This document shows, in pieces, positions 52,612-61,538 of a stretch of 64,000 bases of DNA. This stretch comes from Hyphomicrobiales bacterium (lineage in GTDB: Bacteria > Pseudomonadota > Alphaproteobacteria > Rhizobiales > Rhizobiaceae), in NCBI GenBank assembly GCA_900471815.1, contig UICE01000005.1, forward strand, positions 209,405 to 273,404. Direction: 5' to 3'. Position 1 is the first letter of the stretch. Every line of letters begins with the position of its first letter. The notes beneath the pieces were generated by a model, which ran no database searches, was not told the DNA's origin, and saw only the letters and a list, made by a program, of their open reading frames with translations. The translations under genes were made by a program, and so were the position numbers.

Positions 52612-52750
52612 AAAAGACTTGGCAGTATCTGTCAGGAATGAATTGTGAGCAGCTCGTGCAACTTTGACAGAAAATGCTGGCATTGATATCTGTTCGCTCT
52701 TGCCGCCGCTGATCCCTACCTGACATTTCGCCAATTTAAGGACTGTGACG

Positions 52751-53746
52751 ATGGCCGACACCGCTGCGCCGAACAATGGCGTTTCATCTTTAGCAATCGA
52801 AGCGCATGGGCTAACCAAAAATTTTGGCAATGTCCGCGCCGTGGACGGTATTGATCTTACCGTGCCGCGCGGCATGATCTTTGGCATCCTCGGACCAAAT
52901 GGTGCTGGCAAGACCACCTTGTTGCGCATGCTGGCGACGTTGCTGCCGGCAGATGCGGGATCGGCAAAGGTGCTGGGTTTTGATTTGAAGGACTCGCCTC
53001 AGGAGGTGCGCGGATCGATTGCCATGACCGGTCAATTTGCCTCGCTTGACGAAGATCTGACGGGACGTGAGAATCTGATCTTGCTTGCAAGACTATGGGG
53101 TTTCCGCGGACGCAACGCCAAGAAACGTGCCGATGATTTACTAACAGCTTTCGACCTGATGGAGGCGGCTACCAAGCAGGTAAAGGATTATTCTGGAGGC
53201 ATGCGCCGAAGGCTGGACATCGCCGCGTCGCTTGTTGTTACTCCCGGGGTTCTTTTTCTCGATGAACCAACAACCGGTCTCGACCCGATGGCACGCAAGA
53301 GTGTTTGGCGTATGATCCGCTCTCTTTCCGAGGCGGGCGTTACGATACTTTTGACCACGCAGTATCTTGAGGAAGCTGACCAGCTCGCCGCTCGCATCGC
53401 TGTCATCAATCATGGCAAAAAGATCGCCGAGGGCACCAGCCGCGAATTGAAAGCTGCAACTGGCTCCGGCTTTCTGCACCTAACATTGGTTGAGCATTTA
53501 CGCATTGACGAAGCGGAGCAGGTGCTTGAAGAAATAACAGGTAACAAGCCCCAGCGAAGCTCGGAAGGTGCGGCCTTATCATTGATGATTGATACGCCTC
53601 AAAATGCCAATCGTGCTCTGGCCGCTTTAATAAAAGCCGATATCGAACTTGCTGATTTCTCTATGGGTGCGCCAAGCCTAGACGAAGTGTTTTTCGCTTT
53701 GACTGGCCAGATTACCGAGACTCAGATTACTGACGGAGAAGCGTGA
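52751..53746 (+). CDS. DrrA-type ABC exporter ATP-binding protein
   Basis: 331 residues from the ATG at 52751 (AAGGA eight bases upstream). Walker A GPNGAGKTT, signature YSGGMRRRLDIAASL, Walker B VLFLDEPTTGLDP, and the switch region LLTTQYLEEADQLA mark the daunorubicin-resistance (DrrA/NodI-like) subfamily, which also carries the C-terminal about 80-residue domain seen here. The substrate of the exporter is unknown. The permease gene follows with a 1-base overlap. Confidence 0.9.
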   Translation: MADTAAPNNGVSSLAIEAHGLTKNFGNVRAVDGIDLTVPRGMIFGILGPNGAGKTTLLRMLATLLPADAGSAKVLGFDLKDSPQEVRGSIAMTGQFASLDEDLTGRENLILLARLWGFRGRNAKKRADDLLTAFDLMEAATKQVKDYSGGMRRRLDIAASLVVTPGVLFLDEPTTGLDPMARKSVWRMIRSLSEAGVTILLTTQYLEEADQLAARIAVINHGKKIAEGTSRELKAATGSGFLHLTLVEHLRIDEAEQVLEEITGNKPQRSSEGAALSLMIDTPQNANRALAALIKADIELADFSMGAPSLDEVFFALTGQITETQITDGEA

Positions 53747-54552
53747 TGGACGATAATAAGGCAACGGTTGCACTTATCCATGCTGCCCGCCCTCCTCAAC
53801 CTTCAGCATTTTCCAATGCGCTTGTGTTTGGCTGGCGGGCAGTATTGAAATTTAAACATGTCCCTGAACAGCTTTTTGATCTGGTGATGACGCCGATCAT
53901 GTTCACCCTGCTCTTCACCTTCGTCTTTGGCGGCGCGCTCTCAGGGTCAACATCAGCCTATTTGCAGTATTTTTTGCCAGGCATCCTTGTACAGACCGTG
54001 GTGTTCAATTCAATGTACTCGGGAATGGGTCTGAGTACAGATCTTGGCAAGGGTCTGTTTGACAGGTTTCGTTCATTGCCAATCTGGTCTCTCTCGCCTT
54101 TCGCCGGTCTGATGGTCGGCGATATCCTGCGCCATCTCATCGCGTCCCTGCTTATTCTGATAATAGGGATTATTCTTGGCTATCGGCCGGAAGCTGGGAT
54201 TATAGGTATCGTCGAGGCTTTGCTGTTGCTTATTGTTATAGGTTTTGGCTTTGGCTGGATATTTCTGGTGCTGGGATTGGTCATGCGTACGCCCAATACG
54301 GTCATGACAATGGCGTTCACCGGCATCATGCCGTTGGTTTTCGCATCGAACATCATGGTTGATCCAGCAACAATGCCCAGTCTGCTTAGGGCATTCGTCG
54401 AGGTCAATCCTGTATCGTTGATGACGACAGCTATGCGCGGTCTTATGGCTGGTAATGCGACAATGGTTCAAATTGGCGCAGCATTGATCGCGCCCGTCCT
54501 ATTGACCATCACACTCGCGCCGCTCACGCTTTGGCTCTATCGCCGTAAATAA
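53746..54552 (+). CDS. DrrB-type ABC-2 exporter permease
   Basis: 268 residues from the ATG at 53746, overlapping the ATPase stop (TGATG) with GGAG upstream. About six membrane segments and the ABC-2 text YFLPGILVQTVVFNSMYSGMG and VEVNPVSLMTTAMRGLM. With the upstream ATPase it forms a two-gene efflux pump for drug-like or lipid-like molecules. Ends just before the hairpin terminator at 54581. Confidence 0.9.
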   Translation: MDDNKATVALIHAARPPQPSAFSNALVFGWRAVLKFKHVPEQLFDLVMTPIMFTLLFTFVFGGALSGSTSAYLQYFLPGILVQTVVFNSMYSGMGLSTDLGKGLFDRFRSLPIWSLSPFAGLMVGDILRHLIASLLILIIGIILGYRPEAGIIGIVEALLLLIVIGFGFGWIFLVLGLVMRTPNTVMTMAFTGIMPLVFASNIMVDPATMPSLLRAFVEVNPVSLMTTAMRGLMAGNATMVQIGAALIAPVLLTITLAPLTLWLYRRK

Positions 54553-54580
54553 ACAGGCCAAAACAATCCGAGTGATTGAA

Positions 54581-54614
54581 ATAGGGAGCCGAATGTGAAC
54601 ATTCGGCTCCCTAT
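54581..54614. terminator. hairpin terminator between the DrrAB-type genes and the aldehyde dehydrogenase gene
   Basis: A perfect 15-pair stem (ATAGGGAGCCGAATG / CATTCGGCTCCCTAT) with loop TGAA. It lies between converging genes. There is only a poor T-run on either strand, so its efficiency is uncertain, but its perfection and place suggest a shared terminator. Confidence 0.65.
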
Positions 54615-54654
54615 CCTATCACTACCGACAGTACTGTCCGCCTATGTAAGTTTC

Positions 54655-57051
54655 TTACTCGCCGTAAGGAACCCATATATTTTTGACTTGTACAGCCCGG
54701 CGCAAATATTCCTTGCCTTGCGCCTTGCCGCCCAGCCAGTCGCGCTGACGGCCATTGCTGACCCATGTGGTCTTCAAATTTCCACATGAGGCTCGCTCCA
54801 CCATGGCGCTGCCTTCCTTGGAGCCGATATACCAGATCGCATCAACTTCATCATGTTCGGCCAAAGTTTTGGCAAGAACATCGCTTTCACCCGTGATGAT
54901 ATTAATCACTCCGCCGGGCACGTCGGATGTGTCGAGCACCTGATACAGATTGGTTGCAAGCAGCGGATGCCGAGCAGACGGCACGACCACCACACGATTG
55001 CCCATCGAAATGGCCGGAAGCACCAGCGAAACAAAGGACAGAAGTGGGTTTTCATCCGGACAAACTATACCGACAATGCCAAAGGGCTCATTCATAGCCA
55101 GCGTCACATGGCGTGACTTGGTCGCGTGGACAGCACCATCATATTTGTCGGCCTGTGCAGCATAATAGAAGATGCGTCGCAGCGCCGTATCAAACTCTTC
55201 TGCCGCCGCCTTGGACGACACGCCGGTGCTTTCGACCAAAAGTGCTTCGAATTCCGCACGGCGGGCATCAAGGTTTTCGCCAAGATAATAAAGCACCTGA
55301 GCGCGGTTGTGTGCAGTTGCACTTCCCCAGCCTCCAGCTTTGGTTGCCGCTTCTACCGCATTACGAATGTCTTTCCGATTGCCGATGCCGGCATGGCCGA
55401 CGATCTGACCGCCTTTGCCAAGGACGGAATAGGAGTAGCCTCCGTCCGGTCGAGCTTGTTTGCCGCCGACATAGTTCTTGGCCGTACGGTCAATGGATCC
55501 ACCCTGAGCAACCTTTGCATCTCCGTCCGGGGCCGCCGATAGTTTCAAAGGCTGTTCCGCCTTTGCTAGCGGCAAGCGCTTTTCCCAATCAGCGGTGAGA
55601 TATTCATAAAGACCTTCGCGACCACCTTCCCTACCAAAGCCGGATTCGCGATAGCCGCCAAAGCCTGCGCCGGCATCGAGAAGATTGGTTGAGTTGATCC
55701 AGACAACACCAGCTTTCACCCGTGCAGCCATATCAAGGGCCAGGTTGATATTCTCTGACCAGATTGAAGCGGCAAGCCCGTATTTTGTATTGTTCGCCAA
55801 GGCAATTGCCTCATCGGGTGTACGGAAAGTAGTCGTCGTCGCGACAGGACCAAATATTTCGACTTCGCAGACAGTCGACGCCGGATCCACATCTGTAAAG
55901 AAAGCTGGAGCAAAGAAATTACCTTTGTCCGGGAGTTTCACGGGCGCTTGCCAAAGTGTGCCCCCTTCTGTCTTGCCCTTTTCAACAAGCGACGTCACGC
56001 GTTTCAACTGACCTGGCGAAACCAAAGCACCGATATCCATTGTCTTGTCGAGTGGATCTCCAACACGCAGCGTTTCCATGCGTTTGCGCAGCTTGTTGTA
56101 AAAGCGCTCGGCAACACCTTCCTGCACAAGAATACGGGATCCAGCGCAGCACACCTCACCTTGATTGAACCAGATTGCATCAACAACCCCTTCAATGGCG
56201 CCGTCAATATCCGCATCTTCAAAAACAATGAAGGGCGACTTGCCACCGAGTTCCAAGGAGAGCTTTTTTTCCGATCCGGCAATCTGCTCGCGGATGATCC
56301 GGCCAACCTCGGTGGAGCCGGTAAATGCTACCTTGTCCACATCCTTATGGCCGCAAATAGCAGCACCAGTTGTGCCATCGCCATGAACAATATTCACCAC
56401 ACCCGCAGGCAGACCCACCTCATGGCAGATCTCCGCGAAAGCGATAGCCGTTAACGGCGTCAGTTCGGCAGGTTTAAGGACAACGGTGTTGCCGGCAGCA
56501 AGTGCCGGAGCGACCTTCCATGCCAGCATAAGCAAGGGAAAGTTCCATGGAATGACCTGACCGCAAACCCCGACCGGAGAATATCCTTCGAATTCTGTCT
56601 CGACCATTTCTGCCCAACCGGCATGATGATAGAAATGACGGGCGACAAGCGGAATATCAATATCCCGCGTCTCCCGGATAGGCTTGCCATTATCCATTGT
56701 TTCCAACACGGAGAAAAAGCGCTCACGCTTTTGTATATGCCGTGCAATGGCGTAAAGATATTTGGCCCGCTCATGCCCGGGCAATACCGACCATTTTCCG
56801 AATGCTGCGCGAGCAGCCTTTACCGCCGCATCCACATCAGCGGTCGTGCCGTGCACCACTTTTCCCAACGGAGAACCGTTTGCAGGGTTCATGACGGCAA
56901 TCAGATCGCGACCTTCAATGCTGGTGAACTTACCATTGATGAAATGTCCGAAACCTTGGTTATTGGCATCGAGCCAGGCTTGAACGTCAGTATTACTTTC
57001 CGGTGCCGGGCCATATTCCATGGTGCGAAGAATATCCTTGATCTGTCCCAT
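54655..57051 (-). CDS. bimodular aldehyde dehydrogenase
   Basis: 798 residues from the ATG at 57051 (AAGGAA upstream); longer starts enter deoC. The first module (about 25-500) is a full ALDH with the general-base Glu in SLELGGKSPFIVFEDADIDG and the catalytic Cys in NQGEVCCAGSR. The second module (about 550-798) keeps the NAD fold and GIVGIVCPDENPLLSF but ends before a catalytic cysteine segment. Such long ALDHs accompany deoC in several rhizobia. Oxidation of the acetaldehyde or other aldehyde released by the DeoC-type aldolase is the likely task. Last gene of the sugar operon. Confidence 0.87.
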   Translation of the reverse strand: MGQIKDILRTMEYGPAPESNTDVQAWLDANNQGFGHFINGKFTSIEGRDLIAVMNPANGSPLGKVVHGTTADVDAAVKAARAAFGKWSVLPGHERAKYLYAIARHIQKRERFFSVLETMDNGKPIRETRDIDIPLVARHFYHHAGWAEMVETEFEGYSPVGVCGQVIPWNFPLLMLAWKVAPALAAGNTVVLKPAELTPLTAIAFAEICHEVGLPAGVVNIVHGDGTTGAAICGHKDVDKVAFTGSTEVGRIIREQIAGSEKKLSLELGGKSPFIVFEDADIDGAIEGVVDAIWFNQGEVCCAGSRILVQEGVAERFYNKLRKRMETLRVGDPLDKTMDIGALVSPGQLKRVTSLVEKGKTEGGTLWQAPVKLPDKGNFFAPAFFTDVDPASTVCEVEIFGPVATTTTFRTPDEAIALANNTKYGLAASIWSENINLALDMAARVKAGVVWINSTNLLDAGAGFGGYRESGFGREGGREGLYEYLTADWEKRLPLAKAEQPLKLSAAPDGDAKVAQGGSIDRTAKNYVGGKQARPDGGYSYSVLGKGGQIVGHAGIGNRKDIRNAVEAATKAGGWGSATAHNRAQVLYYLGENLDARRAEFEALLVESTGVSSKAAAEEFDTALRRIFYYAAQADKYDGAVHATKSRHVTLAMNEPFGIVGIVCPDENPLLSFVSLVLPAISMGNRVVVVPSARHPLLATNLYQVLDTSDVPGGVINIITGESDVLAKTLAEHDEVDAIWYIGSKEGSAMVERASCGNLKTTWVSNGRQRDWLGGKAQGKEYLRRAVQVKNIWVPYGE

Positions 57052-57061
57052 GTTTGTTTCC

Positions 57062-58066
57062 TTAAGCGAGCGCGTGGCGCGAAGACGCGGCATAACGGCC
57101 CGTCACATAATGTTCGAGTTGCCGTTCGATATCTCCAAGCATCGAGCTGGCACCAAGGCGGAAAAGATCCGGCTGCAGCCAGGGCAGGCCCAATTCCTCC
57201 TTCATCAGGATCAGCCAATTCATGGCGTCCTTGGCAGTCTTCATGCCGCCGGCAGGCTTGAATCCAACGATCTGGCCCGAATATTCGCCAAAATCACGCA
57301 AGGCACGCAACATGATCAAACTGACAGGCAAAGTTGCATTGACATCTTCCTTGCCTGTGGATGTCTTAATGAAATCGGCACCAGCCTGCATTGCGACCAT
57401 GGAAGCACGATAAACATTGCGTAGCGTATTGAGGTCGCCAGTTGCGAGAATTGCTTTCAAATGCGCTTCGCCAGAGGCTTCGCGCATCTGCACGATCTCG
57501 TCGTAGAGCGCTTCCCAATTCTGCGTAAGAACCTGCTCGCGATTGATAACAATATCAATTTCCTTGGCACCCTCGCCTACCGCATATTTGATTTCGGCAA
57601 GGCGCTGCGGCAATGGCGTCAAGCCAGCGGGAAAGCCGGTCGCAACCGATGCAACAGGAATGTTCGTTCCGCGCAAGGCCTTAACAGCGTGCCCAACCAT
57701 AGTAGGATAAACGCACACCGCGCCCGTCGTAATATTGGCATCGCCAAGGCCAAGCGCTTCAAGTATGTCTATGCGAACTGGACGTTTTGCCTTCGCGCAA
57801 AGCCGCTGAACACGCCCTGCGGTGTCGTCACCTGCCAGTGTGGTGAGGTCAATACATGTGATCGCTTTTACCAGCCAAGCAGCCTGATATTCCTTCTTTA
57901 CGGTCCGGCGTGTCGTCAGAGTGGCAGCACGGCGTTCCGTGGCAGAACGGTTGACAGCAATATCCTCAAACCACTCAGGTTTCAGTTCAGTGCCGGTGTT
58001 GCGCGCATGAGCTTTCTGCACGGCTAAGTGCGTGCCCTTGGCAACCGATAAGTCTTGCGTGTTCAT
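57062..58066 (-). CDS. deoC: deoxyribose-phosphate aldolase family protein
   Basis: 334 residues, the long form. The Schiff-base lysine lies in GADFIKTSTGKEDVNATLP; the second conserved Lys is in VGFKPAGGMKTAKDAM. The reaction of DeoC is 2-deoxyribose-5-phosphate to glyceraldehyde-3-phosphate and acetaldehyde. The operon context (FGGY kinase, polyol-type dehydrogenase) allows another phosphorylated keto-sugar as substrate, as with LsrF, a relative. ATGA overlap with the permease gene upstream. Confidence 0.88.
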   Translation of the reverse strand: MNTQDLSVAKGTHLAVQKAHARNTGTELKPEWFEDIAVNRSATERRAATLTTRRTVKKEYQAAWLVKAITCIDLTTLAGDDTAGRVQRLCAKAKRPVRIDILEALGLGDANITTGAVCVYPTMVGHAVKALRGTNIPVASVATGFPAGLTPLPQRLAEIKYAVGEGAKEIDIVINREQVLTQNWEALYDEIVQMREASGEAHLKAILATGDLNTLRNVYRASMVAMQAGADFIKTSTGKEDVNATLPVSLIMLRALRDFGEYSGQIVGFKPAGGMKTAKDAMNWLILMKEELGLPWLQPDLFRLGASSMLGDIERQLEHYVTGRYAASSRHALA

Positions 58067-59070
58067 CCACGACCCTTCCTGTGATCTATGAAGCGATTGA
58101 GCAAAATAGCTGCAACTATGATGAGTCCGGTGACGGTCATCTGATAGAAGGAGCCCAATCCCAGAAGATTGAATATGTTTCTAAGAACTTGAAGCAACAT
58201 TACGGCAAAGAATGTGCCGAGAACACCACCGCGACCGCCAAAAAGGCTTGTACCGCCAAGGACAACTGCTGCGATGGCGTCAAGCTCCAGGCCTTGCGCT
58301 GCTGTTGGCTGACCGATGCGCAAACGCGATGTCAAAAGAATTCCACCGAGAGCCGCCATGAAGCCGGAAACAGCAAAGACGGCCGTGACAATCAAGCGGG
58401 TGGGTAGACCGGAAAGACGGGCAGCTTCCGGATTGCCACCTGTCGCAAACACATACTCACCAAAGACTGTAAGCCGCAGCACAAGCCCTGCCACAATGCA
58501 AAGGCCTATAAAGATCAGCCCCATGGACGAAATGGCAAAGCCGGGAAAGATTGGCACCATCGTTGAGCCGATGGCGGCAAAACCTTGCGGCAGCCCGCTG
58601 ACTGGCACGCCATCGGTCAGAAGATAGGTAATGCCCCGGAAAGAGACGAGGCCGGCCAAAGTTACAATGAAGCTCGGCACTTGTGCCAGAGCGCTCGTCG
58701 CACCCATGGCTGCGCCACAGGCTGTTCCCGCCAAAACCGTTATTGCAACTGCGATGAATGGATCGAAACCGTTGGACATGAGCACTGCCACCAGCATACC
58801 GCACAGTGCTACAATGCTGCCCACAGACAAATCAATATTCCCTGTGAGAATGACAAAGGTCATCCCAATGGCAACGACGCCTACCACGGCTGCCTGTTGG
58901 AAGAGGTTGGCTATGTTTGCGAAAGTCAGAAAATTATCAGACAACGTTGTCGCGATCGCTACCACCGCCAAAAAGATGACAATGAAATTATACTCGATAC
59001 CGAGATCAATGGCCCGTTTACCCAACCCCGGCGAAGGCAGCTGAGCGGCGGATATTGCTGTTTTAGACAT
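58063..59070 (-). CDS. RbsC-type sugar ABC transporter permease
   Basis: 335 residues from the ATG at 59070, which overlaps the ATPase gene stop by 8 bases; the longer frame is not used. About nine membrane segments; RbsC/BPD-transp-2 text includes GNIDLSVGSIVALCGM and LDAIAAVVLGGTSLFGGRGGVLGTFF split over the C-terminal half. Partner of the RbsA-like ATPase. The periplasmic binding protein is not in the window and may lie beyond the right edge or elsewhere. Confidence 0.9.
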   Translation of the reverse strand: MSKTAISAAQLPSPGLGKRAIDLGIEYNFIVIFLAVVAIATTLSDNFLTFANIANLFQQAAVVGVVAIGMTFVILTGNIDLSVGSIVALCGMLVAVLMSNGFDPFIAVAITVLAGTACGAAMGATSALAQVPSFIVTLAGLVSFRGITYLLTDGVPVSGLPQGFAAIGSTMVPIFPGFAISSMGLIFIGLCIVAGLVLRLTVFGEYVFATGGNPEAARLSGLPTRLIVTAVFAVSGFMAALGGILLTSRLRIGQPTAAQGLELDAIAAVVLGGTSLFGGRGGVLGTFFAVMLLQVLRNIFNLLGLGSFYQMTVTGLIIVAAILLNRFIDHRKGRG

Positions 59071-60553
59071 GGTGTTCACCCAATATTGTAGCCCGCAGAA
59101 TTGTATCGCGGTCGGTGATGGACGGATCATATCGTCCAATATTGCGGCCCTCATGGAAGACCCAGATTGCATCGCAGGCAGCATAGAGTTCTTCGAGTTC
59201 GCTGCTGGCAACAATTACCGCTGCGCCATCTTCTGCCAATTTATCCACCAGATTATAGAGATCGGCTTTCGCCCCAATATCTAGACCACGGCTTGGCTCA
59301 TCCAGCAGAAGTACACGGGCGCCATTGATGATCCACTTCGCCAGGACAATTTTCTGCTGATTGCCACCGGAAAGCTGCACCACAGCCTGTTCCGGCTTGC
59401 CATACTTGGTGGAAAGACTTTGAAGGACCGGTGTTGCCTTCTGTTTTTGGAGCGAATGGCGCGTCAACCAGCTCTGGCGCATGGAAGGTAACGTCGCGTT
59501 TTTGTAGATGGGCGCGTGTAGTATCAAACCCTCGGTCTTGCGGTTCTCCGGTACGAGGCCCAAACCACATCGAATAGAGTCTGCCGGATGACGTGGATGG
59601 AAGTTCTTGTCTTCCAGCAATATCTCACCTTCGAAATGGTGCGCTCCAAACAAAGCTTTCAGAAACGACGTGCGGCCTGATCCGTTAAGTCCGGTAAGGC
59701 CGACAACTTCACCCCAGCGCACATCAAGTCCAGAAATATTGAGACCCTCTGCACCACGCAGCCTGTTGACTTTCAACGCTACCTTGCCTGTAACCGGCTT
59801 GCGGACCTTACGTTCAATCAGCGAACGCTCCTTGCCTATGATGGCGGTAACAAGTTGCTCATCGGTGGTGTCAGCAATATCGTACGTTCCGATAGTCTTG
59901 CCGCCGCGCAAAACCGTAACCCGATCACCGATCTCACGCAATTCACCAAGCCGGTGACTGACATAAACAATTGCGACGCCATGCTTCACCAAATCGCGGA
60001 TAACTTCGAATATGCTCTTCAGCTCAGTCTCATTGAGCGATGCCGAAGGCTCATCCATGATAATGATTTTCGCATCCATGGTGAGCGAGCGGGCGATCGC
60101 GGTCAGCTGCTGGTTGGCAACAGATAGAGTTTCAACACGCGCATCGGCGGCGAAATTTGCACCAACCCGCCGCAGAGCTTCGTGGGCGCGCTTGCACCTT
60201 GCCTTGTGATCAATCAGACCATACTTGCCCGGCGCATGACCGAGAAATAGATTTTGTTCGACAGTTAGTTGCGGGACAAGATCCAACTCCTGATAGATCA
60301 TGGAAATGCCAAGTCGCGATGCTTCTGCCGGACTGCGCAATTCTACAGGATTACCTTCCAGCGCAAGCTGTCCGCCTGTTGGCCGAAAAGCTCCCGCTAT
60401 GATTTTGAGCAGCGTCGACTTCCCGGCACCATTTGCCCCGAGCAGACAGTGGACCTCACCTGCACGGACTTCAAGCGATGCCGATTCCAGTGCAATAATG
60501 TTCGGCAGAAATGTCTTTGAAACGTTTTTAACCGTCAGAACGTCACGTATCAT
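59063..60553 (-). CDS. RbsA-type sugar ABC transporter ATPase (two nucleotide-binding domains)
   Basis: 496 residues with two fused ATPase domains. The first has Walker A GANGAGKST (about 38-46) and Walker B IIIMDEPSASL; the second has a degenerate Walker A GLNGSGRTS (about 291) and Walker B VLLLDEPSRGLD. This is the RbsA/MglA architecture for monosaccharide import. The start overlaps the regulator stop by 11 bases, so it belongs to the same operon. Confidence 0.92.
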   Translation of the reverse strand: MIRDVLTVKNVSKTFLPNIIALESASLEVRAGEVHCLLGANGAGKSTLLKIIAGAFRPTGGQLALEGNPVELRSPAEASRLGISMIYQELDLVPQLTVEQNLFLGHAPGKYGLIDHKARCKRAHEALRRVGANFAADARVETLSVANQQLTAIARSLTMDAKIIIMDEPSASLNETELKSIFEVIRDLVKHGVAIVYVSHRLGELREIGDRVTVLRGGKTIGTYDIADTTDEQLVTAIIGKERSLIERKVRKPVTGKVALKVNRLRGAEGLNISGLDVRWGEVVGLTGLNGSGRTSFLKALFGAHHFEGEILLEDKNFHPRHPADSIRCGLGLVPENRKTEGLILHAPIYKNATLPSMRQSWLTRHSLQKQKATPVLQSLSTKYGKPEQAVVQLSGGNQQKIVLAKWIINGARVLLLDEPSRGLDIGAKADLYNLVDKLAEDGAAVIVASSELEELYAACDAIWVFHEGRNIGRYDPSITDRDTILRATILGEHHV

Positions 60554-61538
60554 CGCTTATCCCCAATGCATAACGGGCGGTGGCCTCATCGGTAACAATG
60601 ACTGATACGTAGCCGGCTTTTAACACCGAGGTTGCGATCTTGAATTTTTCCTCTCCCGCGACCACACCAATTGACCACTGCTTGTTTTTCAGCAGTTCAA
60701 GGCGCATGCCAACGGTACGGTCATCAATCGCTGTATCAACGATTTTGCCATCCTTATCGACGAAGCGTCCGAGAATATCACCCACAGCGCCGGCATCTTT
60801 AAGCCGGTCTATATCTGCTTCATCCAGATAACCGGAACTTAGCAGCACTGATTCATGGGTAATTCCGCCCATGCCAAAGCAGACAATATCAGCCTGCATG
60901 GCAAGCTTCAGCACGCGCTCAATAATTGGATCTTCTTCAAGAACCTCCCGCGTACTTTTCTTTCCAACGATAGCAGGAACAGGCAGCAGTGTTGCCGTGC
61001 CATTGCCAGCCTTGGCGAACTCTTCTGCCACGGCACTGGTGTGTGTTACCGTCGAGCGCAAATTGGTCGCGCCATTAACCAGCACGACATGCACACCAGG
61101 ATTCCAATTATTGGGCAGAAAGCGCGCCACGGCCGACATTGTGCGACCCCATGAAACGCCGATCAGTTCTGCCTTTGGATTAAGTCCTGCCAAATACCGC
61201 GCGGCAGCCTGGGCAACACTCTCCATAAGCAGAGCTGAATCGGTTGAACCGCCCGAAGGAACGACAATTGCATCGCGAAGACCAAACTCCTGCTGCAACC
61301 TCACCTCGAGTTCCGTCTTCCGGTAAGCACGCGGCGTTATCTCAATACGGACAACACCCAATTCCTTCGCCTCAGTCATGAGGCGGGCGATCTGCCAGCG
61401 GGTCAGACCAAGTTCCTTGGCGATCTCGCTCTGGGTTTTGTCGAGATCATAATAAAGCTTTGCTACGCGAACCATGAGATGTTCACGCTGCTCATCGGAG
61501 GGCAATCGTACGGACGGGTTTTGACGTGCATCGTTCAT
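60543..61538 (-). CDS. SorC/DeoR-type sugar-binding transcriptional regulator
   Basis: 331 residues. The N-terminal HTH is at about 22-60 (LDKTQSEIAKELGLTRWQIAR), followed by a SorC-type sugar-phosphate-binding domain (about 70-325) with GVSWGRTMSAVARFLP and VCFGMGGITHESVLLSSGYL. Such proteins (SorC, LsrR, EryD) repress or activate polyol/sugar operons and respond to a phosphorylated intermediate, here presumably the product of the adjoining kinase. It lies inside the operon, overlapping the kinase stop as ATGA. Confidence 0.9.
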   Translation of the reverse strand: MNDARQNPSVRLPSDEQREHLMVRVAKLYYDLDKTQSEIAKELGLTRWQIARLMTEAKELGVVRIEITPRAYRKTELEVRLQQEFGLRDAIVVPSGGSTDSALLMESVAQAAARYLAGLNPKAELIGVSWGRTMSAVARFLPNNWNPGVHVVLVNGATNLRSTVTHTSAVAEEFAKAGNGTATLLPVPAIVGKKSTREVLEEDPIIERVLKLAMQADIVCFGMGGITHESVLLSSGYLDEADIDRLKDAGAVGDILGRFVDKDGKIVDTAIDDRTVGMRLELLKNKQWSIGVVAGEEKFKIATSVLKAGYVSVIVTDEATARYALGISDDT